Source of the DNA: Plasmodium relictum
Taxonomy: Eukaryota > Apicomplexa > Aconoidasida > Haemosporida > Plasmodiidae
Length of the DNA: 64,000 bases
NCBI RefSeq assembly: GCF_900005765.1
Contig: NC_041685.1
Location: forward strand, 372,001 to 436,000
Direction: 5' to 3'
Part shown: positions 1 through 10,413 of the stretch, piece after piece
Numbering within the stretch: position 1 is the first letter of the stretch
Layout of the letters: every line of letters starts with the position of its first letter
Program-made: the position numbers and the translations under genes
Notes under the pieces: generated by a model
The model's database searches: none
Told to the model about the DNA's origin: nothing
Seen by the model: only the letters and a program-made list of their open reading frames with translations

Positions 1-634
1 TTAATCCAAAATATATGAAGAATTTTATTCATATTTTATTATATAGAATTACTCGTTTAAAAAAAAAAAAGTGTTTTTTATAAAACATTTTTATAAGTTA
101 TTAATTAAAAAATAATAAAATATTTAAAAATATAGCTAATATTTTATTTTATTATATCTTGTTTATTTTAGTGCTAACTAATTGTTTTTAGAACTGTGGA
201 TTAAAATAATATTAGCATATATTATAAAAAAATTACTGAACAGTAAGTAGAAATAAAACTTATGTATAAATAATTAAAAAAAAAAAGGATAAAAGAGAAG
301 AAAAAAGAAAAATTTTAATATAAAATATGTCTCTATTCAAAACTAATTAAATTTAACTATTTCTACAAAAGAAATATAATTGTAGCTACATTATTTTATT
401 TAAAAATATATAATAATTTTATATAATTCGATTAAATATAATTACTGTCAGCTTCCTTATGAAAATTTAAAATAATTTTTTTTTTTTTTTCTTCAAATTT
501 AAATTAATAAACAATTACTTAAATATAACAATAAATATTTTTAATTTCTCTTTTTTAATTCTTTTAAATTGAATAAGATAACACTGTATGGTTTCTTGAA
601 TATAAAAATTAAAATTCTTTTCAATTTTATATAT
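1..634. other. 5' flank of NBP35, no gene seen
   Basis: Very AT-rich DNA with poly-A and poly-T tracts and stops in all frames. I see no gene. It probably holds the promoter and 5' UTR of the plus-strand gene starting at 635. Confidence 0.6.
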
Positions 635-1894
635 ATGTATGTATACACGAAAAAGGATTTAATTACATTTTTCTTTGGATCATTTGCAGGATTAGCCTTG
701 AGTTATGCTTTAATTGAAAGAAGAAAGTTATTAGAATATTTGAATTATGGAATTAAGAGGTTAAAGAAAGTAAAAATAAAAAATAAAAAAAGCCCTGCAA
801 ACACTATCCCAGAAGAATGTCCAGGTGTTGATAGTGAAAATGCAGGAAAGTCTAAAATATGTGAAGGTTGTCCCAATAGGAATATATGCAATGATCCCGA
901 ATTGAAGAAAGAAAAAGAAAAAGAAAAAAATCGAATTTTCAATGATGTGAAAGAAAACTTAAAAAATGTCAAGTGTAAAATTTTGATATTATCTGGTAAA
1001 GGTGGTGTAGGAAAGTCTACTGTTGCTGCTCAAATTGCTTTTGCATTATCTTATTTAAATTATGATGTTGGATTATTAGATATTGATATATGTGGACCTT
1101 CTATTCCCATTTTAACAAAAACAGTAAATAGTGATGTGAATTACAGCATGAATGGATGGATACCAATTTATAAAAATAATTTATCTATCATGTCTGTTGG
1201 TTACTTATTACCGAACTTTGATGACCCTGTAATATGGAGAGGCCCCAAAAAAAATGGTTTAATTAAACAATTTTTGTGTGATGTTTACTGGAAGAATTTA
1301 GACTTTTTAATTATTGATACTCCACCAGGAACTAGTGATGAACATTTGACTATTTGTTCTTACTTAAAAGAAAATTTAGATGGTTGTTTGATTGTTACAA
1401 CCCCTCATATTCTCTCTATATGTGATGTTAAGAAGGAAATAGAATTCTGTAAAAAAACTAATATTCCAATTCTAGGTATTGTAGAAAATATGTATCAATC
1501 TATTTTTATATCAAACTACACAGTTGAAAATATGTGTTCAGAAATGAATGTGCCATATTCAGGAAGAGTAACTTTTCATCCAAATCTCATTGAGGCATGC
1601 CAAAAAGGTTTAGGTTGCTGTGATTTGGATCCATTTAGTTCATCATCTAAAGAAATATTTTTTTTATGCAAGTTTTTTATTGAAAAAATTCTCAAAAAAT
1701 GCACACAACAGTTAAATGAAAATAATGAAAACTCTTCATTAAAGGAAAACAAAGAAGAGAAAAAATGCAATGATGACGAAATATCAAATAAATTTAATAC
1801 TTCAAGTTGTATGAAGGAAAATTTACCAAAAGTTCAAATGTTAAATGAATTATTAAATGAAATCAATTTATGTATTGAAGAAAAAGATAAGTAA
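635..1894 (+). CDS. NBP35: Cytosolic Fe-S cluster assembly scaffold NBP35 (Mrp/NBP35 P-loop ATPase), membrane-anchored
   Basis: 419 aa, single exon. NBP35 builds [4Fe-4S] clusters for cytosolic and nuclear proteins (CIA pathway). The N-terminal ligand motif CX13CX2CX5C is intact at about residues 62, 76, 79 and 85. The deviant Walker A GKGGVGKS is at 121-128, followed by the DIDICGPS and DTPPGTSDEH signatures of the family. I chose the ATG at 635. The open frame runs upstream to 569 but only through a TTG, and from 635 a hydrophobic span (residues about 9-27) followed by a basic stretch sits at the N terminus. That fits the membrane-tethered NBP35 reported at the mitochondrial surface in Toxoplasma. 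Oddity: the CPxC bridging-cluster motif normally just after the 'ENM' segment near the C terminus is absent, leaving only scattered cysteines. The C-terminal 60 residues are charged and parasite-like. Confidence 0.93.
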   Translation: MYVYTKKDLITFFFGSFAGLALSYALIERRKLLEYLNYGIKRLKKVKIKNKKSPANTIPEECPGVDSENAGKSKICEGCPNRNICNDPELKKEKEKEKNRIFNDVKENLKNVKCKILILSGKGGVGKSTVAAQIAFALSYLNYDVGLLDIDICGPSIPILTKTVNSDVNYSMNGWIPIYKNNLSIMSVGYLLPNFDDPVIWRGPKKNGLIKQFLCDVYWKNLDFLIIDTPPGTSDEHLTICSYLKENLDGCLIVTTPHILSICDVKKEIEFCKKTNIPILGIVENMYQSIFISNYTVENMCSEMNVPYSGRVTFHPNLIEACQKGLGCCDLDPFSSSSKEIFFLCKFFIEKILKKCTQQLNENNENSSLKENKEEKKCNDDEISNKFNTSSCMKENLPKVQMLNELLNEINLCIEEKDK

Positions 1895-2362
1895 TCATAT
1901 TTTTTAAAATGATAAGAAAATTAATATTTTTCGACATCTTAAAAAATACAGTATCTACTTGAAAAACAATAAATGTGTTGATTTATATATATATATCATT
2001 AAAAAAAAAAGAAAAACATATTTTCAATAGCTTTTTTAAAGGAAAGACTATTTTATGCCAATTTTAACTTTTAAATATACAAGTACAAAAAAAAAAAAAA
2101 AAAAATTTTAAATATTTATATAAATTTATTATTAAGCAAAAAGGTATTTATTTAATTCTTTAAATGAAATAATCTTATAACTTTTTTTTTTTCTAAATAA
2201 ATATTCTTTCCTTAATAACTTGGTGTTTTTTCTGTAGATGCTTTTAATTTGTAATATCTAAAAAAATTATAAATGAAATAATGATAATAATTATGTAATT
2301 GTATGTAGAAATTTAGGAAAAAAATATATATATATAAATGTTTTTATTTATTTTTATTTTTT
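1895..2362. other. Convergent intergenic spacer
   Basis: Lies between the 3' ends of NBP35 (+) and the primase subunit (-). It holds homopolymer A/T tracts and a short TA run near 1986. I see no gene; it presumably carries both 3' UTRs and polyadenylation signals. Confidence 0.6.
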
Positions 2363-3940
2363 TTACTTTCTGCTCTCAACATAATAAGAATTTGGATGAT
2401 TTCCTACTCCATCACCAGCAGAACCTGGATGAGTTTCCATAAAAAATTTTACACAAGCTAGCTGATACTCATTATTTTTTTTAAATGGCATAATTGATTT
2501 GATTTGCTCTTCACTTAATCCAAAAAAGAAAAGAAGACTTCTTAAATGTGATTCATCAAAATTTTTAAAAGGGCAGCCATGTGTATCACTACCAGATGGA
2601 ACAGGAAAATTATTTATTATTTTTGAACAGTTGTATGGACTAAAATCAGTTTTTTTTCCTTCTTTTCCATACATATAACGTATATTATATCTATGCTCTT
2701 TATCAAATTTATCAGATTGTATCCATATAGATCTATTAGTTTGAATATTTTCTTCAAGTGTCATTCCTGCTCCTTTTAAAAATAACCATAATTGCTGTCT
2801 TCCCCAATGTTTTAAATGTTTTTCTTTAATATAATTAACAAATATTCTACGCATACAAGGGGGAAAGGATTGTTTGTATACATTATATAAATTTTGAGGA
2901 TTTAATCTGGTATCTTCTGTATGTTCATAATTTTGTCTAAAATCTTTAGCTACATAAGCTTTTGGTAATGCTGATAAAAAGGGAGATATTCTAACATCAT
3001 TTTGTATATTTAAAAGCATTTTTTCATTTCTCTCTAAATATTTAAATGATTCTTTAATATTTAATTTGAACTGAGACATCAATATAGCATCCAAATAAAT
3101 ATCAGGAACATAAGCTATTGATTTTTCAACACACACTTTGTGATCTTTTACCAAAAAGTATGAATCAGGGTAAAACGGAATCTTAAATAATTTTTCAATA
3201 ATATCTTTATTTTGAATAAATGATGTATACTTATCCCATTCTTCGTTCTTATTTCCATATGTAACTGGAGGTTTTGAAATGAATTCATAATTTAGGTTTT
3301 CTCTTTTTAATAAATGAATTAAACCTCTTTCACTTTCACTTATATTCTGTGAATTAAGAACATTTATATTTTTTAATTCATTTAATCTAAAAGAAAATAA
3401 TTTTAATTCTTGCTTCAAAAACCATTGTTGTTTTTCTTTATCTTTAGAAAATGCAATCCTTAAAATATAATGAGATAATAAATCAGTCATTATAATATTT
3501 TCCATTTCTTCCTTATTATAATTTTTCATTGATTGTATACCAAATTTATATTCATAAATTTTTTGCCTTATTATTTTGCTTTTATTCTCTAAAGAATTAT
3601 TCAATGAATAATTTTTATCATTTTTTTTTTGGTTATTAAATTGATCTCTTTCATCATCTGCAGTTATTGTACAAGTATCTAAAAATTGAAGTAAAGCTAA
3701 CCTTTTTGCACTTATTTCTTGAAAATCGCTTAAGCTACAGTATCCAAAAATGGGGGGATATTTGTATAAGCTTATGGGCATATTAAATGGATATATACAG
3801 CTATAATAATCAAAAAAAGTTGTTTTATTGTAATCATTATTTATTTCATAATTCTTAATTGTGATGTTTTGAAGTTTTTTTTCATGTAACTTTCCTTTCT
3901 CAACTGGTATACCATTGATTGATCTTTTTCTTACTATCAT
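2363..3940 (-). CDS. PRI2: DNA primase large subunit (Pri2/PRIM2 family)
   Basis: 525 aa, single exon, close to the roughly 510 aa of human PRIM2, so complete. It is the Fe-S subunit of primase within the DNA polymerase alpha-primase complex, which starts RNA primers in the nucleus. The N-terminal half has the family pattern starting near a YPFNMPISLY segment. The C-terminal domain carries the four cluster cysteines in the expected contexts: PPCMRR (about residue 361), YNCSKI (about 437), HGCPFK (about 455) and LACVKF (about 496). The conserved HWGRQQLWLFLKGAGM stretch follows the first cysteine. It is transcribed divergently from the PIG-C gene and converges on NBP35. The only insertion is a short Asn/Lys stretch near residue 105. 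Confidence 0.95.
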   Translation of the reverse strand: MIVRKRSINGIPVEKGKLHEKKLQNITIKNYEINNDYNKTTFFDYYSCIYPFNMPISLYKYPPIFGYCSLSDFQEISAKRLALLQFLDTCTITADDERDQFNNQKKNDKNYSLNNSLENKSKIIRQKIYEYKFGIQSMKNYNKEEMENIIMTDLLSHYILRIAFSKDKEKQQWFLKQELKLFSFRLNELKNINVLNSQNISESERGLIHLLKRENLNYEFISKPPVTYGNKNEEWDKYTSFIQNKDIIEKLFKIPFYPDSYFLVKDHKVCVEKSIAYVPDIYLDAILMSQFKLNIKESFKYLERNEKMLLNIQNDVRISPFLSALPKAYVAKDFRQNYEHTEDTRLNPQNLYNVYKQSFPPCMRRIFVNYIKEKHLKHWGRQQLWLFLKGAGMTLEENIQTNRSIWIQSDKFDKEHRYNIRYMYGKEGKKTDFSPYNCSKIINNFPVPSGSDTHGCPFKNFDESHLRSLLFFFGLSEEQIKSIMPFKKNNEYQLACVKFFMETHPGSAGDGVGNHPNSYYVESRK

Positions 3941-6161
3941 TTTTTTTTTTTTCTTTTTTATGAATCAGTCTTATTTTACTAATAAATATTTATCATAAAT
4001 ATATATATATATATATATATTTTTATTCTTTTATATAATATTTATATAATTATACTTCAAAAAGCATTATATTTACACCTTTCTCATTATTTTCTCTTCT
4101 AAAAAAAAAAAAAAAAATAATAAATTTTATATAGAAATATTTTTAAAAATAAATTTTAACACAAGCCCTTAAGCTAAAAAGTAAAATGGAGATTTTTTTC
4201 TGAATTAAAAAAAAAAAAAAAAAAAAATTTATATATATTAAATACTATATAAATGAAATTTACATAAAAGGTATACAAAGCATGAGATTTTCATTTCCAT
4301 TTATATTACTATTTCATTTGCATCTATTATTATTTTTCATGGTGAATTAGAAATTTTATTGTGATAATTTTTTTAAAAAATGAATTTTTAAATAAAGCAA
4401 AAAGTTATAAATGAAAAAAAATTACAATATGTCTCAAAAAAAAAAAAAAATATTGAAGAAAAGAAGAAAAAGAGAAAATATTCGAATGTGACAATTATTT
4501 AAAAAAAAAATATATTGGATAAAAAAGAAGAAAGAAAAAAAAAATAAACATAAAAAAAAGAGTTACGTCATTATTTATACCTTTTTTTTTTTTCATTTTA
4601 CATAAATAAATTTTTTCTTTTTCTCGTTCATTTCTATTTCATTTTAAAAATGTCTAAAAAATATTTAAATTATTTTATAAAAAATAAGAACTCATTATGT
4701 ATATAATTTTTTTTTAAATTCTTATTTAGATGTATGGATACTAAAAAAGTACATAAAAAATCAAGTTTTTAAATAATGTTTTTTCACAAAAACACAAATA
4801 AATACAAAATAATCTAATTAAATTTTATAATTGCAATTGAAATATTTTTTAATTAGTAGAAAAAATTTAAGAACTTTCTTAAAAAAAATTAATGTATTCC
4901 ATCAAATTATAATATATTTTTTTTTTAAAACACTACATAATATTTTTATTTTCTTTTATCTTGATAAATATCATTTTTTCTTATTATATTAATGAATTTA
5001 CTTTCATTTCTTCTTTTCATGCTTGTTACATATGCATACTTCGTGTAGCTACCAATAGTTGATATTGAAATCCTAAAAATAGTTTGTTTGTATAGATTTA
5101 ATAATTTTGTAATAATCTACATAAATTTAGAGTTAAATTTTTTATAATTTTGTCTTAAATAATCCTATAAGAATTTTGTCCTGTTGTATTAAAGATTAAA
5201 AGAATAATAACATAAAATATATATAAAAAGAAAAGTAATAAAATGTCCCAAATTTTAAGAAACAAATATTTGATAAAATTACATATATAATTATAAATAA
5301 ATTAATTTTTTGTAAAAAAAAATATAAAACGTATACATAATAGAGAACATTATATTCAAGGAATGTTATTTGTGACTTTTTTTTGTTAATATATCTTAGT
5401 ACTTTTTAATATTCGTTGACAATTTTTAATATCTTTTTACTTATATATACCTATACATAATCTTATTTTAATTGTATATAATAATAAAAATACATATATC
5501 AAGAAGAATGCATATAATTTATAAATGGAAATAATCAGAAATCTCTTAAATATATGTTTATAAAAAATATATAAAACAAAAAAAAAAAAGTTAGAATTTT
5601 ATATTTTTAAAATATAAGAATTATATTTTATAAAAGCATTGCAACTATCATTCATTTATATGAATTTATAAATTATTTCATCAGAAGAAAAATAAATATT
5701 AATAAAATGTATATATATAGAAAATTAATTCTTTATACATATTTTTTTTTTTTTTTATAAAAAGACAAAAAATAAAAAGTTATACATTTATTATCAACTT
5801 TAATTATCAGTACTTTCATGCCAAAAATTTTGAAAAAAAAAAATATGTGAAAATTTTACCTTTTATGTGATGTTTTCTCTTTAAAACAAAATTTATTTAA
5901 ATGATTTTAAATTACATCTATTTTTAACAAAAAAAAAAAGACATTTTTAAATTAAAAAAAAATTATTTTATGAAATTTAAATTTACATAATTTTTTTTTT
6001 TTTTTTAATTATAATTGATTCATTTTTAATATTTAGAAAAAATAAATAAATGATATTTCACATATTTTTCTCTCCTTAATCATTATATTTAAGTTAAATC
6101 AACTACTTTTATTTTAAATTTTTCTTTGTATTATATTTAACTCTATTACGTAAAAACAAAG

Positions 6162-6193
<32 letters not shown>

Positions 6194-6233
6194 GTAAACA
6201 ATATTTTATGGGTAATTTTTTGTAAATATATTG
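3941..6233. other. Divergent intergenic region between Pri2 and PIG-C
   Basis: Shared 5' flank of two divergent genes, with poly-A/T and a long TA microsatellite near 3997-4020. Two short plus-strand ORFs encode hydrophobic, signal-like peptides: ATG at 4282 (22 codons) and ATG at 4992 (18 codons). Neither connects convincingly to a further exon, so I treat them as uORF-like and not as genes. Confidence 0.5.
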
Positions 6234-8432
6234 ATGGATCATATAAAAAATGCAACACCTAAAAGTGAAATTGTAACAACTATTCTTAAAAAAAATTAAA
6301 ATTGTATATATATATCTTTTGAATATAAAAAAAGAATAAAAAATATATTTTTTTCTTTTTTTAAACCTAACTGTAATTCATAATTATTGTATATTTATAT
6401 ATATATTATATAAATGCTTTTTTTTAAAGAAAAAAAAAAAATGGAAAAAAATATTATATGAAGATCTGGGCTATGAAGATAATTATGTACATAGAAGTTT
6501 TCTGAGTTCTCTTTTAACAAATTGTAAATAAAATTTACATTATTAAAAAAAACAAATATTAAACAGTAAAATGTATACAATAAATTAAATTTTGTTTTAT
6601 TATTTTTTATTAGTTGAGATAAAATATAAATATTCCTATGTGTGCCATAGAATGTTATGTGTAAATCACCAAATAATACTTGTATTGTTTCTTTTAATAG
6701 CATATTATTACATAGATAAAAATATAATAACATATAAGTATGATATTTCTAAAAAAATTAACGTACAATTAAAATAAAATAAAATAATTTAACAAATTAA
6801 AAAAAAAAAATTTTATAATAGATTTGTAAGCGCAATCAGTATTATCACTATAATACTAAAAGAAATAATAATTTATGAAACCCATAGGTCATTAAATAGT
6901 AATTAAAAAATAAGAATAATAAATATTTATTTATGAGCGTTTTTATTATTTATTTTAAAAAAAAATTGGATTATTCATTTTTTTAGGTTCCTTAAAAAAT
7001 ATTTTAGATACAATAATTACCATTGGAATTATATGGGTTAATAAATTTTTTTTTTTTTTTTTTTCATATTATGTTATTACAAGTATTTTATAAATATATA
7101 TATTTATTTTTTCTATTTTTTAAAGATTCTATCTCCTGTGTTAATTACTTTAACTCAGACTCACAGTGATGATACAGTTTATTTGGTGTCCATATGTAAT
7201 TAAATTCCTTTTTTTTTTTTTTTAATATTATTTTTATAAAATATAATATATAATAATTTTTTTTTTTTCTTACTTAAACTTACTAGTACTTCTCTTGATT
7301 CACCTAATGTTTCACAATTATGGTTTTATTTTTGAGTAATAATATTAATCATTATTTATATATATTTAAATATGAACTTTTATATAACTTTAAAATTTTC
7401 ATTTTAAGCTTTATATTTTTTTCTATGATTTTTTTTTTAAATTAGGAAAAATAAAAATATAGATATATTTGATGCAACATCTTTAAGCTGTGTTGTTATT
7501 GCAAGTGTTATATTGGGCTCTCGCCTATCTTCAATCCTACAAGTTAATTTTTGTCATAATTAAATTTAAAATAAAAAAAATTATAAATTACAATATAAAA
7601 ATTATTTATTATTTATTTTTTTTTTTTATTTCATTTTAGGTTTTTTCTTTTCTATTTCTGTCTTCAATGTAAGTTAAAATTACACATTGTTTTATTTAAA
7701 AGAAAATATAATAAGAAATTTCTCTCTTTTTTATATGAGATAATAATATATAATATAAAAATATATTTTTATCCTTTTTTATTTCTCTGTTTTTAGTCTT
7801 TTTTTTTATTCTCCTTTTATAGTTCAAACTATAGCCGTAAAAAAAAAAAAAGAAAAAAAAAAAGAAAAAAAAAGAAAAAAATATATAATTTATAATTTTT
7901 TTATAATTCAGCTAAAGAACATTAGTTATTATAATTATATTTTATTCCCAATTTTGTTCCTAATTTTATCTTTGTCAATAATAAATATTTCTATTACTTT
8001 TTTTTACATAAACTTAGTTGGGTACGCTTTATAGCTTTTGAGCGTTTAAAAATTATTTTGAATTACATTTTTTTGTATCATATTTATAATATATCTTTAT
8101 ATTATATTACTTTTAATTCATAATTTTATTACTTATCTATTATTTTTTTCTTTATATTATTTAAAGTGTTATGCTTCACTTAAATTATAATTCAGACAAA
8201 TATTTCTATTATATATATAAATATACATATATTTTTGTCTTAGGCATATTTTTGTACTTTTAATTGTCCCTGCTTTTTTTGTTGAAAAGCATAGATTAAA
8301 AACGTAAGAATAAATATATAAAACAAAAAATAAAGTCTATCTTTTTTATATTATTTATAAACATGTTTGGAATTTTTTCTTTTTAGTAAATTAGAAGGAC
8401 CATGGGATATATGTAATATACCTTCAAGATAG
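6234..8432 (+). CDS. PIGC: PIG-C/GPI2, subunit of the GPI N-acetylglucosaminyltransferase (13 exons)
   Basis: Reconstructed by hand. Exons are 6234-6272, 6430-6523, 6614-6737, 6822-6898, 6987-7036, 7126-7195, 7287-7335, 7446-7542, 7640-7668, 7797-7836, 7912-8021, 8244-8303 and 8387-8432. All introns are GT..AG, all phases agree, and the 885 coding bases give 294 aa (human PIGC is 297). Family signatures appear in order: WKKILYE...EDNYV near the N terminus, SLKNIL, ILSPVLITLTQTHSDDT, a FHNYGF loop, SLSCVVIASVILGSRL, and the C-terminal LEGPWD just before the stop. About eight hydrophobic spans fit a polytopic ER protein. PIG-C acts with PIG-A, PIG-H and others in the first step of GPI-anchor synthesis, adding GlcNAc to phosphatidylinositol on the cytosolic ER face. 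Exon 1 (13 codons) is the least certain part. Confidence 0.9.
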
Positions 8433-8633
8433 TACAGTCATCATTAAAAATTTTAAATTACATCAAATTTTAAGAATTATATTAATTTCAAGTGATAATG
8501 TTTCTTAGAATTTTTCCTTTACGAAACTTTTTTATAGATTTTTTTCAAATTAAAATTTTTTTTATCTATTCATATGCTAACTCCATAAAAAAAAAATAAT
8601 GAGAATATATAAAAATATTTAATGTATTTATTC

Positions 8634-8638
<5 letters not shown>

Positions 8639-8663
<25 letters not shown>
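8639..8663. repeat. TA dinucleotide microsatellite
   Basis: Uninterrupted alternating TA run just 3' of the PIG-C gene, likely length-variable between isolates. Confidence 0.8.
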
Positions 8664-8671
<8 letters not shown>

Positions 8672-8901
8672 TTACTACTTAACACATTAATTTTAAAATA
8701 CTATTTTTTTTTTTTTTTCTTAATATGAAAATAAGAACATCACATAAGTTGAAATTATTCATATCTTATTCTAATATAAAATAAATACCAAAATTTTTAA
8801 AATATATCTTATTTCTACACAAGATTGATTTCTCTCTTTTTTTTTTTTTCTAATGTTTTGTGCATGAAAAATAGAAAAAAAATAATAAAAAAATAGTTTA
8901 C

Positions 8902-9101
8902 ATTTTTTATACACTTATCTATATTAGTAGGAATATGTCCTTCATATTCGTCTATAATTAAAAAAAATGTATATATAAAGTAAAATAATAGTTATTTTAT
9001 TCCATATAAATAACCAATTTAAGACAATAATGAAAGTAACCCCTAAAAAAATAAGAATGAGAAAACTTCCAGGAAAAATAACTATTTTTATAGATTAACA
9101 T
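8902..9101 (-). CDS. Possible small spliced gene, function unknown
   Basis: Tentative. An ATG at 9101 on the minus strand opens a 34-codon frame with Trp, Arg, His and Cys, unlike random AT-rich DNA. A GT at 9025 would end exon 1 after 76 bases. A strong acceptor (a T-rich tract ending TTATAG) precedes 8951, and exon 8902-8951 encodes EYEGHIPTNIDKCIKN before a GTAAAC donor. Phases agree for this pairing. A further exon after the AG near 8852 could extend the protein by about 25 residues. The N terminus is aromatic and basic, so an organelle leader is conceivable, but I recognise no family. Only the second exon is compelling. Confidence 0.3.
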
Positions 9102-10226
9102 TAATTTTTCATTATAATATATATATTTTTTTTTCTTTCTATATAAAAATGGTTATAGAAACTAGAAAAAAAAAAAAATTAATACTTATTTTAAAGCGTA
9201 CACAGTACTTTTTTTTTAAAAATAATTTCATTATCTTTAATTTATTTTTTCCTATTTTAATGTTATTTTAAAAAATTATCTTCTATCATTAAAAATTTTA
9301 TTTTTAAGATTTAACACAAAATAAAATTAATTTTTTTTTATAATTATTGTATTTTATTTATATATGAAATAAAAATTGATTAAATATAGTTTTATATATA
9401 TATATATAAAGGTTTACCTATACTAAGTAGTACAAAGTAAAAGAAAATAAAAAATAATTTATTAATGTAATTTTATAATTTTATTTATAAATTATAATTA
9501 AAATGCTATACTTTTATTTTTCTATTTTCTTTTTTCTTTTTTTATAGATATAAAATACAAAAAAATTATAATTAGAATACTTCAAGTTTCATGCACATAA
9601 TTTTTTTTTAATTTTTTACTCTAACAATTATCAGAAAAAATTTATAATATTTTATATTCTACTTTGTTATATTTAATTGAATTTTATTTTTTTAATATTT
9701 GATGTGAAACCATAAAAACAAGGAATAGAATTTAATCATTCTTAACTTATGGTAACTAGGAAATTTCAAAAAAAAATAGAAAATTTATATTGGTTCAGAA
9801 TTTATAATTTTAAAAATTGATGGAAAAAAAAGAAAAAAATAATCTCTAGATTAAGTGTAAAAGAAATATAACCATTCTAATTTTATATACATGTTAATAA
9901 TACCAAAACAAAATTATTATTTAATAATTTCAAAATTTATTTAATGATTATAGTCAAAGAGCAGTATACAGCTAACAGATTAAAAAAAAAAAAAAATTCA
10001 CAAACACATTAAAAATCAACATTTTTTTTTATAGTATAAACAAATTTTATACTTTTGCAAAATTTATATTATTCTACATATTTTTTTTTGAGATGAAAAA
10101 AAAAAAGAAAAATTACAAAATAGGAATCAATGTGATTATATGATAAAATTAAATAACTATTAGACCTTAAATAAACAATCTATTTTTAATGAATATTTTA
10201 TCTATAGCCTAAAAAAAAAATAGAAT

Positions 10227-10234
10227 TGCATGCA
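10227..10234. promoter_or_regulatory. TGCATGCA palindrome upstream of the START-domain gene
   Basis: An 8-base palindrome in otherwise very AT-rich DNA, 180 bases before the ATG at 10414. TGCATGC is the published core bound by Plasmodium ApiAP2 factors of the AP2-EXP/AP2-Sp type. Function here is inferred from the motif alone. Confidence 0.4.
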
Positions 10235-10413
10235 TTCAAGCAATATGCTGATGAGCTATATAACAAATTCCTAATAATAAGAAAAAAAAAAAAAGTATTA
10301 ATAATAATAAAAGAGAACAAAAAAAAAAAAAAAAATTAAAATCTATATTAAGAAAAAAATAAATTTAAGAAAAAATAAAATAAAATAAGATAAAGCAATA
10401 AAAAAAAGTTACA

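Larger units (their letters stand above)
8433..10413. other. Intergenic region 5' of the START-domain gene
   Basis: AT-rich spacer between two plus-strand genes. It contains a TA microsatellite near 8635-8664, TGCATG-type motifs at 8861, 9591 (reverse) and 10227, and a coding-like minus-strand island at 8902-9101 listed separately. I see nothing else. Confidence 0.5.

Noticed and set aside
569-634. Upstream extension of the NBP35 frame
   Set aside because: It begins at TTG, not ATG, and is low-complexity. The ATG at 635 is the first plausible start.
6395-6777. Long minus (112 codons) and plus (61 codons) frames within the PIG-C gene
   Set aside because: The minus frame is antisense to exons 2 and 3. 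The plus frame is exon 3 read through its introns.
8500-8560. Minus-strand basic peptide KKFRKGKILRNIIT as a last exon
   Set aside because: A stop lies just upstream in frame with no acceptor between, so it cannot be joined to another exon.
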